Assembly: GCA_040752295.1 (NCBI GenBank)
Contig: JBFMFE010000163.1
Location: 1-28,078, forward strand
Length of the DNA: 28,078 nt
Reading direction: 5' to 3'
From: JBFMFE01 sp040752295
GTDB lineage: Bacteria > UBP15 > UBA6099 > JBFMBQ01
Shown one piece after another: positions 16,098-23,113 of this stretch; positions within the stretch are counted from its first letter, which is position 1; the number at the start of each line of letters is the position of its first letter. A model generated the notes under the pieces. The model had not been told where the DNA came from. It ran no database searches and saw nothing but the letters and a program-made list of their open reading frames with translations. The translations under genes were made by a program, and so were the position numbers.

Positions 16098-17660
16098 TCA
16101 TTTATTCTGCCCCCCGTCTCCCGTCTTCTCAAGACTCGAAACGTTTTCCCTGATGAACTGCTCGAGTTTCTGACGCGCCTGTTCCTCGGTCAGTCCGCCC
16201 GTCCTCATCTTTTCGAGTATGGCGTGCACCTGCTCCTTTTTGAGACCCAGCGAAAGCGCCCGGATGAACAGATCGCGCGTCCTGAAGTCAACCCCAGCCT
16301 CGTGGAGCCGTCTCGTGAAAAGCTGAACGAATTCGGGATCCAGCCCCCTCTTCACCGCCTCGAGCAGAAGCACCGCGTCCCTCATCCTCAGATGTCCCCC
16401 GCGCATGATCTGCGCGATGGTCCTCACCTTCTCCGGCGGGATCCCCTTCGATACCGCCGTCTTCAGAAACTCCAGTTCCGGTCTCCTCTTGTCTCCGGGC
16501 GCGAGCCTGCTTAAAAGCAGCTCGATTTTCTCCAGGTCTCTCTTCTCCTCTATTCGCCCCTTCTTCCCGATCTTTTCGATCTGCCTGTCGAGCGCAAGTT
16601 CGGCGATGTCTCCGATGCCGCGCAGCTTCTCCCTCATCTCTCCCGGTTCTTTCATGGCGCGAAGGTCGTTCGCAAGACCCCTGAAGTCGTCGCCCGACAG
16701 CGACCTGTCGTCCATCACCTCAATCGCCTCCGCAGCCTCCGCGGGTGAGACGCCGCGCGAGGGCAGCATTGCGATCAGCCTCGCGTCCTGAAAATCAAGC
16801 CCGTTGTCCTTCATCTGACCGACGAGCTGCCTCCCCTTTTCAACGGGGAGTCCGTTCATGTGCGCCTTCAGGAAGACGACTGCCTCCTCTTTCGAAAGCC
16901 CCTCGCCCTTTTCTCTGATCCTTTTCGCCCACTCTCCCCTCTTTTTCATTACCCTTTCTTTATTAAGGAGTATGGGTTTTACCGGGACGTCGCCCCCCCG
17001 CACCCGCGTCATATGATTCGCAAGAAGCCGTATCTTCTCCCTCACCGCCCCGGCGCGGTTCTCGACCTCCACTTCCCCCTCGAAAACCGTGACCGCCGAT
17101 TCCCCGTCCTCTATCTCCACCTCGAAATCGGTCCCCCGCACGCCCGCCACCGCCGTCGGCGTATGCACCTCGAACGCCGAACCCGAAACGGCGAGCTTCT
17201 CCACGACCGCCCTCGCTCTCCCCTGCTCCATGGAAAGATGCAGGTTCCTCGCCCCGTCGCCGCCGATTTCATGCCGGTCAATCGCGATCAGCGTCCCGCC
17301 GCCCACCTGCAGCTTCGTACCGTCGTCGAACGTTACGTCCACCCTCTGACCCTCGGCGGTCTTGATCGCGTCCCCGCGCGCGACGATCATCTCCTCCGCC
17401 GCGTAGTCCCACCGCTCAGCGCCCCCCTTCAGTATCCACGCCTCGCCCTTCACGGCGGTTATAACCCCCTCGCCGTTCTGGACGGACGCCGCCGCGCCGC
17501 AAGTAATGAAAAATGCCGAAACGAGCGCCGCTGCCGTCCGCTGTGCTGCTAACCCCGCGTTTCTTCGTCTTTTACGAAGAATTATTGAAAGATTTTTGTT
17601 TTTCTGTCTTTTCCCGGCACCCGATTTGGTTGCGGCTCCGCCGCTCTGTGCGTTTCCCAT
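16098..17660 (-). CDS. secreted FecR-domain protein with a helical-repeat C-terminal region
   Basis: The product is about 520 residues from the ATG at 17660, which has a G-run 9 nt upstream; a TTG at 17669 would add three. A basic N-terminus and hydrophobic stretch (TAAALVSAFFITCGAAA) form a signal peptide or anchor. Residues about 65-215 are a FecR-type beta domain (GDAIKTAEGQRVDVTFDDGTKLQVGGGT, TAVAGVRGTDFEVEIEDGESAVTVFEGEVEV). FecR domains of this kind often sit in the envelope without any iron-sensing role. Residues about 255-510 hold at least five helical units of roughly 34 residues, with the pattern G-[LIV]-x-x-E near the middle and G-[LVI]-x-x-x-[DQ]-A at the end. I know no named family for this tail. 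The basic N-terminal stretch is encoded by a dispersed repeat (17541-17606), so the true start may lie nearer the signal peptide. Confidence 0.75.
   Translation of the reverse strand: MGNAQSGGAATKSGAGKRQKNKNLSIILRKRRRNAGLAAQRTAAALVSAFFITCGAAASVQNGEGVITAVKGEAWILKGGAERWDYAAEEMIVARGDAIKTAEGQRVDVTFDDGTKLQVGGGTLIAIDRHEIGGDGARNLHLSMEQGRARAVVEKLAVSGSAFEVHTPTAVAGVRGTDFEVEIEDGESAVTVFEGEVEVENRAGAVREKIRLLANHMTRVRGGDVPVKPILLNKERVMKKRGEWAKRIREKGEGLSKEEAVVFLKAHMNGLPVEKGRQLVGQMKDNGLDFQDARLIAMLPSRGVSPAEAAEAIEVMDDRSLSGDDFRGLANDLRAMKEPGEMREKLRGIGDIAELALDRQIEKIGKKGRIEEKRDLEKIELLLSRLAPGDKRRPELEFLKTAVSKGIPPEKVRTIAQIMRGGHLRMRDAVLLLEAVKRGLDPEFVQLFTRRLHEAGVDFRTRDLFIRALSLGLKKEQVHAILEKMRTGGLTEEQARQKLEQFIRENVSSLEKTGDGGQNK
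17541..17606. repeat. dispersed element within the FecR gene 5' end
   Basis: It resembles 9344-9424 (ctgtgctgctaac, cgtttctt, cgaagaa, tttttgtttttc in the same order) and has a TTCTTCGT-CTTTT-ACGAAGAA stem. It overlaps the codons for the basic stretch before the signal sequence. Confidence 0.5.
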
Positions 17661-17758
17661 GGTTCTCAACCCCCCGGATGAAGTTTTTCCGCCTGATATT
17701 ATGACTCTTAAGGCAGCGGAATGTTAAACCCGCGGCGGAAAAAAGCGGTCTTCGGCGC

Positions 17759-17791
17759 CATCGCGATTTCACCGGACGAATAATCAGGTTT
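17759..17791. repeat. short dispersed hairpin repeat, copy 2
   Basis: The copy reads TCGCGATTTCACCGGACGAATAATCAGG, a diverged version of the element at 121-159. It lies in the divergent spacer between the FecR gene and the DUF4175-like gene. Confidence 0.65.
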
Positions 17792-17865
17792 CCACGCCGC
17801 TCGCGGGGGAGGCGGCGCCGTTCGGTGCAGCCGAAACGGGGCGGCGGGCGGGGAAGCCCCGTGGG

Positions 17866-17894
17866 TTGCCCGCGCGCGGGATAGACCCTAATAT
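17866..17894 (+). promoter_or_regulatory. possible promoter of the DUF4175-like gene
   Basis: TTGCCC and TAATAT are separated by 17 bp, each matching consensus at 4 of 6 positions. The predicted start near 17901 gives a 32-nt leader. The match is moderate and the surroundings are GC-rich. Confidence 0.4.
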
Positions 17895-17932
17895 TTTCAT
17901 GGGACGATCATCACGCGCTGAAAGCGGTCGGT

Positions 17933-20900
17933 ATGGATTCCGTGAGAAAAAACTACAGGTCCCTGATGAGGCGCGTTCGCGCGGCGCGCGCGCTGTGGCG
18001 CCTGAACGAAGCCGCGCGGGGAGCGTTCATCGCCTCGATCATCGTCCTTGCGCCGGTGCTGATCGGTGTTGTGACGGGCGCGGGGTGGTCAGTCCGCGCC
18101 GCGTTACTTCTCGCCGCCGCCGCCGGGGGCGGACTGGCGGCGGCGTTCCTCGCGCTCCACCCGCTTTTCCGCCGCTTAAGCGATGACGACGCAGCCCTTT
18201 TTCTCGAACGGAGCCTCCCGGACGCAGGCAACCGTATCATATCGGCGGTGCAGCTCGGAAGGGAAGCCCTACGCGGGAGGGCGCGGTTCGACCCCGCGAT
18301 GTTCGAGTCGCTCCTCGGCGAGGCGCGGCGCGACGCCGTGAGCATCCCGCTCGCGCGCGCGGTGAACCGGCGGCGGACGGCGGGCGCGGCGGCGGGGGCG
18401 CTCGCGCTCCTCGCCCTCTTCTCGCTCTATGCCCTCGGGCATCCGGGGGCGTGGGAAAAAGCCGTCCGCTTCACAGCCCCTCCGTACGTTCCGGCGAGGG
18501 AAACTTTCAGTCTCACGAGCGTTTCCGGCAACATAACGGCGCGGCGCGATTCGGATGTCACGATAAAAGCCGTCTTTTCAGGGAACATGAGGGGGACGCC
18601 GTTCGTCGAGGTGCGGCGCGACGTGCTCCAGCCCCTCGCCGTGAGAATGCGCGCCGCAAAGAGCGCGGCGCCGGAAAGACGAGCCTTCTCCGCCGTTCTC
18701 CGCTCCGTGACGGACGATCTTCGATACCGTGTGCGGTACGGGGAATTTCGCTCGAGGGAATACCGCGTAAAGGTGGTTGACCCGCCGTCTGTGCGGAAAC
18801 TGAAACTGCTCCTCGAGTACCCCCGCCACACCGGGATACCCCCCGAAACGATACTCGACAGCGGCGACGTCCGCGCGCCGTTCGGCACGAAAGCGGCGCT
18901 CGAAATCACCGCGTCTGCGCCCCTGAAGAAAGCCTGGCTCGAATTCGAAAAAGGAGAAACCAGTGACTGCGTCCTCCCCGGAGGGGCGACCGCACGCGCG
19001 TCCTTCGCCGTCACGCGGAGCGGCAGCTACAGCGTGCGCCTCGTGGACTCCAACGGATTCGAAAACCCGGTTCCCCCCGTGTTTTTCATATCGTCCATAG
19101 CGGACGAGCCTCCCTCCATCCGCCTTATCCGCCCCGACGGCGACGCGCGCCAGTCGCGCGCCGAACCCGTCTCCATCGCCGCCGAGGCACACGACGACTA
19201 CGGAATCGCCGCCGTCACGCTCAATTACTCCGTACTCGGACGGGACGTGCGCGGGACGGAAAAGATCAACCTCCCCCCGGCTCAGAACCTCGACTTTTCC
19301 TACTCATGGAAACTCACGCGCATCGAAGCGTACGAGGGCGACACCGTCGAGTTTTACCTCCGGGCGCTCGACAACGACGAACTCGCCGGACCCAAAAGCG
19401 CGGTGACGGAGACCCGGCGCGTGACGATCGTCTCCGCACGGGAGGATTACAGAAAAATAGAGGAATCCGAGGAAGAAATTCTGTCGCGCCTCGAATCCGC
19501 GATGCGGGAGAGCGGCTACATAATGGAGAGTTTCAACGAACTGCGCCGCGAGACCGCCGGCGCGCTCCCGGACACAAAACAGAGAGCCGACCTCGAACGC
19601 CACCTCCTGCGCCAGGAACGCCTCGAATCCGAAATATCACACATCGCGGAGACGATGCATGACGTGTTCGAACGCATGAAGACCAACCCGTTCATCGGTC
19701 CGGACACACTCGACAAGATCAGCCAGATAAGCCGCCTCACGGAGGAACTCCTCTCCGATGAAATGAAACAGCGCCTGAAAAACATACAGGAAGCGCTCCG
19801 GAACCTGAATCTCTCCGGCATTGACGGGATGCTCATGGAGGCGGCGCTCGATCAGGAAAAGCTCCAGCGCTCGCTGGACCTCACGCTCAAGCGGCTGAAA
19901 AGGATCACTGCGGAACAGAAACTCCGCGCCGTGACCGGGATGATGAAAAAGCTCGTCGAGAAACAGCGGGAGATCGTTGAGAAAACCGGAGACCTCGGGA
20001 AAAGGCAGAAAGCTGATGGACTGCCGCCGGAGGACCGCGCCGGGGCGGAGAAGCTCTCCCTCGACGAGGCTCGCGTGAGAGAGAACGTAAAGGACGTCGC
20101 GGGCGAACTTCGCGCGCTCGGCGGGACGCTCGGCGAAACGGACGGGACTCTCTCGGAGAAACTGAGCGCGCTCGAAAAGCAGGCGGACGGGCGGAGCCTC
20201 GACCGCGAACTCGGCGGCTCCGCCGGTGAACTCGCGCGCCACGACCCCCGGCAGGCGCTCCCACACGCCGAAAAAGCGCTCGAACTCATGCAGTCCCTGC
20301 TCGCAGACCTCTCCGGGTTTGAGGAAGAATACTTCGCAGCCGCGAACAGAACGATCACGAACCTGATACGCGAAATCCTCTACGGCGTTCTGAACGTCTC
20401 GAACCGCCACGAGGAACTCCTCGCGGCGCTCGAGAAGGCGAGGGGCGCGGCGCAGTACCCCGCCGGCGAGGAAGACGCCGCGTCCCTCGCACGCGATACG
20501 AAGTTCCTGCACGACTCGGCGGGGAAGGTCTTCCGCGAACTGAACGCCGTCGCCGCCGCGACCATGGCGATTCCGCCCGAGGCGCTCGAAAACGCCCGGC
20601 TGGTCCAGCAGCGCCTCGCCTCCGCCGTGCGCCTCATCGAAAACCGCAATCCGGGAGAAGCCTTCGCAATGTCCGGCGAGGCGTACGTCGCTCTCAACCG
20701 CCTCGCCATCGAACTTCTTGAGTCCGGCAGGCGCGCGCGCGAACTCGACGCCCGCGCGGAGCTGGAGGAATACCTGCGCCGCCTCGAGGAACTGGCGGGC
20801 GCCCAGGAAGACCTCAACTCGATGCTCACGAACATGTCGGAGACGGGACTCCCCCTCCCGTCCCCCGCCGGGCAGCTCAGGGCGATGGCGCTTCAGCAGT

Positions 20901-21295
20901 CGTACATACGCGAGGGCGTCCGCAGGCTGCTCGACGAGATGGGCGCGCTCGGCGAACTCGGCAAGCGTCTCGACCAGATCGAGGAGCAGATGGAGGAAGT
21001 TGAGCGGATGCTCATGGAAAACCGCGCGGACGACGACGTCAGAAGGCGGCAGTCCAGTATACTGCGCCGCCTGCGCGACGCCGCACTGTCGCTCAAGCGC
21101 GAAGCCCTCGAGGAGCGGCGCGTAGCCGAGACCGGCGGGGACTACGAGCCGCAACCGCCGGGTCCCGTGTACATCCGCGGAGGCAAAGCGCTGCCCGACG
21201 ACGTACGCATCGAGATGGAAAGCTACCGCGGCGGGAAATATCCAGCGGGCTACGAGCGCCCGGTCGAGAAATACTACGAAGAACTCATGAAATAG
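17933..21295 (+). CDS. large membrane-anchored DUF4175-like protein with extended coiled coil
   Basis: The product is 1120 residues. Three hydrophobic segments lie near the N-terminus (about 30-49, 56-77 and 149-168). The short linker after the second contains LERSLPDAGNRIISAVQL, a pattern common to DUF4175-type proteins. A beta-rich extracytoplasmic part (about 180-490) follows, with FTAPPYVPARETFSL, VDPPSVRKLKLLLEYPRHTGIP and HDDYGIAAVTLNYSVLG. Residues about 500-1060 are rich in Glu, Leu, Lys and Arg and should form long helices or coiled coil. The C-terminus YPAGYERPVEKYYEELMK resembles the short conserved tail of this group. Relatives often sit near MoxR ATPase, DUF58 and VWA (Bat-type) genes; none is here. 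An envelope structural or stress role is inferred only. A hairpin begins 3 nt after the stop. Confidence 0.7.
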   Translation: MDSVRKNYRSLMRRVRAARALWRLNEAARGAFIASIIVLAPVLIGVVTGAGWSVRAALLLAAAAGGGLAAAFLALHPLFRRLSDDDAALFLERSLPDAGNRIISAVQLGREALRGRARFDPAMFESLLGEARRDAVSIPLARAVNRRRTAGAAAGALALLALFSLYALGHPGAWEKAVRFTAPPYVPARETFSLTSVSGNITARRDSDVTIKAVFSGNMRGTPFVEVRRDVLQPLAVRMRAAKSAAPERRAFSAVLRSVTDDLRYRVRYGEFRSREYRVKVVDPPSVRKLKLLLEYPRHTGIPPETILDSGDVRAPFGTKAALEITASAPLKKAWLEFEKGETSDCVLPGGATARASFAVTRSGSYSVRLVDSNGFENPVPPVFFISSIADEPPSIRLIRPDGDARQSRAEPVSIAAEAHDDYGIAAVTLNYSVLGRDVRGTEKINLPPAQNLDFSYSWKLTRIEAYEGDTVEFYLRALDNDELAGPKSAVTETRRVTIVSAREDYRKIEESEEEILSRLESAMRESGYIMESFNELRRETAGALPDTKQRADLERHLLRQERLESEISHIAETMHDVFERMKTNPFIGPDTLDKISQISRLTEELLSDEMKQRLKNIQEALRNLNLSGIDGMLMEAALDQEKLQRSLDLTLKRLKRITAEQKLRAVTGMMKKLVEKQREIVEKTGDLGKRQKADGLPPEDRAGAEKLSLDEARVRENVKDVAGELRALGGTLGETDGTLSEKLSALEKQADGRSLDRELGGSAGELARHDPRQALPHAEKALELMQSLLADLSGFEEEYFAAANRTITNLIREILYGVLNVSNRHEELLAALEKARGAAQYPAGEEDAASLARDTKFLHDSAGKVFRELNAVAAATMAIPPEALENARLVQQRLASAVRLIENRNPGEAFAMSGEAYVALNRLAIELLESGRRARELDARAELEEYLRRLEELAGAQEDLNSMLTNMSETGLPLPSPAGQLRAMALQQSYIREGVRRLLDEMGALGELGKRLDQIEEQMEEVERMLMENRADDDVRRRQSSILRRLRDAALSLKREALEERRVAETGGDYEPQPPGPVYIRGGKALPDDVRIEMESYRGGKYPAGYERPVEKYYEELMK

Positions 21296-21297
21296 CC

Positions 21298-21475
21298 GCC
21301 TGCATGTGCGGGTGGGCATCGCCCGCACCTGTCTCCCTGTCTGCCGCCAGGCAGGTCGGCAAGGCAGGCATGTCTGCCCTCTGCCTATCCTGCCTGCCTG
21401 TGCGTGTCCACATGCAGACAGGCGGACGCAGGCAGGCGCCAACCTGTCTGCCGCCAGCCAGGCGGCACAGGCAGG
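21298..21475. repeat. cluster of CCTGTCTG/CAGGCAGG hairpins after the DUF4175-like gene
   Basis: The cluster starts with a GTGCGGG...CCCGCAC stem (21298-21336), which reappears inverted at 14092-14129. It continues with arm-conserved hairpins at 21336-21355 (loop CCGC), 21393-21422 (minus orientation) and 21443-21475 (perfect inner TGCCGCC/GGCGGCA stem). The first hairpin could end the upstream transcript. The remaining 21476-21752 contains scattered CAGGCAGG-type words and no credible gene. Confidence 0.8.
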
Positions 21476-21752
21476 CATGTCTGCCGGCAAGGCAGGACCG
21501 TTCTCGTCTTTGCCCGCAGAAGTCCGACTGCATTTTCGTCTTCCGTCCCGGAAAGCTCTTCCTTCCACGTCAGAATATCGAACATTTTCCACCGCTTTTC
21601 CAGTTATGGAAAGTCCGCGGCTTTTCACTGCCGGCGCGCGCCGCCGTGGCTCCCGACCTCCGGCGACACAAGCCTTGAAAGCTCACTTCCGCTCTCCAGC
21701 GCGACCTTACCGCTGATCCCCCCGGCATATCTTCTCGGAGGCGGAGATTCGG

Positions 21753-21797
21753 CCTGTCTGCGTGCCTGCCTGCGCAGGCAGGCAACGCACAGGCAGG
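21753..21797 (+). repeat. nested hairpin (palindrome inserted in the loop of another hairpin)
   Basis: The outer parts, CCTGTCTGCGTG at the left and ACGCACAGGCAGG at the right, match the 30-nt hairpins at 14504 and 22960. The loop is replaced by the 18-nt perfect palindrome CCTGCCTGCGCAGGCAGG. It directly abuts copy 3 of the CCGGAT/ATCCGG repeat. Confidence 0.75.
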
Positions 21798-21799
21798 CG

Positions 21800-21832
21800 T
21801 TATTGCGATTTTCCGTATGAATAATCCGGTTT
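21800..21832. repeat. short dispersed hairpin repeat, copy 3
   Basis: TTATTGCGATTTTCCGTATG followed by AATAATCCGGTTT matches copies at 121-159 and 17759-17791. Its right edge runs into the predicted -35 box of the hydrolase gene. Confidence 0.7.
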
Positions 21833-21859
21833 GAAATACTCAGCGATACGGGTTAACAT
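21831..21859 (+). promoter_or_regulatory. probable promoter of the alpha/beta hydrolase gene
   Basis: TTGAAA (21831-21836), a 17-bp spacer and TAACAT (21854-21859). The predicted start near 21866 gives a 32-nt leader to the ATG. The -35 box is formed at the edge of a dispersed repeat. Confidence 0.5.
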
Positions 21860-21897
21860 GTACAGCGGTTCGTGAAAACGATAATGGGGGGCATGAA

Positions 21898-22938
21898 ATG
21901 AAGATGCGCATCGCTGCGGCGATTTTGGCTGCGGCGGCGGTCTCGACAGTCGTTTTTTCGCAGGATGAGAGCGTTTACGGGAAATACGCGGAGAGCTTCG
22001 ATTACGACCGGTCGGCGCCTCTCAATGCCGGGACCGCCGTGAAGGAGGATTCGAAATACTACACGATGTATCACGTGTACTACGACGGCGCGAACGGCGA
22101 GCGAGTGCCGGCGTACCTGTTCGTCCCGAAGAACCTGGGGGAATACGAGGCGGGACTGGCGGACGAAAAAGTCAGGGAGCGCTACAACAGGAAGGTGGTC
22201 GAGAAGAACGGTCCCCCCTGGCCGGCGATATTTTTCATGCATTTTCTCCAGAGCGACAAGTCGCTCTCCGAGGTTTTCGCGCGCGAGTGGGTCACGTACG
22301 GCTACGCGATCTTCGCGATTGACGGCGTCTTCAAGGGCGAGCGCGAGGTGAAGGGAAGGGACATACTCGACCCGAACCCCGAGACGACCGTCAAAAACAT
22401 ACGGCAGCAGATAACGGACATACGCCGCGGCGTGGATTTCCTGGAAACGAGAGCCGACGTTGACGTCTCCCGGCTCGGCTACTTCGGCATCAGCATGGGC
22501 GCGATAACCGGCGCGACCGCCTGCGCCGTGGACGAAAGGTTCGACGTGATCGTCCTCGCCGACGGCGCGGCGGGGCTGAACGCAATATACGAGAGCCGGT
22601 CCGATGTTCCCGAGGTTGATAAGGAGGTTAAGAAAGCGATCGAAAAAATGGAGCAGGCGGGCTACACGGTGGAACAGGCGCTCGAGATATTCCAGCAGGT
22701 TGACCCCATACACTACGTCGGGCGCATATCGCCGCGCCCGGTTCTCATGCTGAACGGCAAATACGACGAACTTCTGCCGCGCGAGGCGATGGAGGCGCTG
22801 CACGAGGCGGTGGGCGAGCCGAAGAGGGTCAGGTGGTACGACTCCGGGCACATACTGCCGATACCGAACGTGATCGCCGAGACGCTGAAGTGGTTCAGGC
22901 GCTATTTCGTTGACGTGAACGCGCCTGAAAAGAAATAA
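21898..22938 (+). CDS. secreted alpha/beta hydrolase (dienelactone hydrolase / acetyl-xylan-esterase-like)
   Basis: The product is 346 residues. A signal peptide covers about residues 1-21 (MKMRIAAAILAAAAVSTVVFSQ), so the protein is exported. The nucleophile elbow GISMG (197-201, Ser199), Asp290 (LNGKYDELLP) and His318 (YDSGHILP) form a complete Ser-Asp-His triad in the expected order. The core has PAYLFVPKNL, PAIFFMHF and VTYGYAIFAIDGVFKGER, as in large secreted esterases related to DLH and acetyl xylan esterases. An acyl ester or modified sugar substrate is likely, but specificity cannot be read. The start has a GGGGGG stretch 6 nt upstream. It converges with the aldehyde oxidoreductase gene. 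Confidence 0.88.
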   Translation: MKMRIAAAILAAAAVSTVVFSQDESVYGKYAESFDYDRSAPLNAGTAVKEDSKYYTMYHVYYDGANGERVPAYLFVPKNLGEYEAGLADEKVRERYNRKVVEKNGPPWPAIFFMHFLQSDKSLSEVFAREWVTYGYAIFAIDGVFKGEREVKGRDILDPNPETTVKNIRQQITDIRRGVDFLETRADVDVSRLGYFGISMGAITGATACAVDERFDVIVLADGAAGLNAIYESRSDVPEVDKEVKKAIEKMEQAGYTVEQALEIFQQVDPIHYVGRISPRPVLMLNGKYDELLPREAMEALHEAVGEPKRVRWYDSGHILPIPNVIAETLKWFRRYFVDVNAPEKK

Positions 22939-22944
22939 AAGAAT

Positions 22945-23031
22945 GCGGGCACGGGCACGCCTGTCTGCGTGCGGACACGCACAGGCAGGCACACGGGCAG
23001 GGGCGCGTTGATTCGGAAATTCGACGTCGAA
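22945..23031. repeat. hexamer run with embedded CCTGTCTG hairpin, and a small palindrome
   Basis: A GGGCAC-type hexamer run (the reverse strand of the CCCGTG runs at 9.4-9.9 kb) is interrupted by the 30-nt hairpin at 22960-22989 and resumes as acacgggcaggggcg. A 12-nt palindrome TTCGACGTCGAA follows at 23020-23031. The hairpin lies 21 nt after the hydrolase stop and may aid termination between convergent genes. Confidence 0.7.
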
Positions 23032-23036
23032 AAATG

Positions 23037-23113
23037 CTAAAGTCCAGTTTTACTTCTACACTGGATATTCATCATTCTACATTCCTCTTTTAATGCCTCA
23101 CTTGGCTGAACGG
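23037..23113. repeat. TTCTACATT-family repeat overlapping the AOR 3' end
   Basis: This sequence aligns with 9968-10022, including a conserved tail of the form CCTCYTTTAATGCYTCACYTGGCTRAACRG (split across 9995-10022 and 23082-23113 here). It encodes the tail of the oxidoreductase on the minus strand. Confidence 0.75.

Noticed and set aside
17572..17772. 66-codon minus-strand frame at the FecR gene start
   Set aside because: It is out of frame with the FecR gene and made of repeat sequence.
19637..21628. 663-codon open frame on the minus strand opposite the DUF4175-like gene
   Set aside because: It runs antisense to a long coherent gene and then through the hairpin cluster, with no domain recognisable.
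21853..22992. 379-codon open frame opposite the alpha/beta hydrolase
   Set aside because: The plus-strand frame has a signal peptide and a full catalytic triad. The antisense frame has neither.
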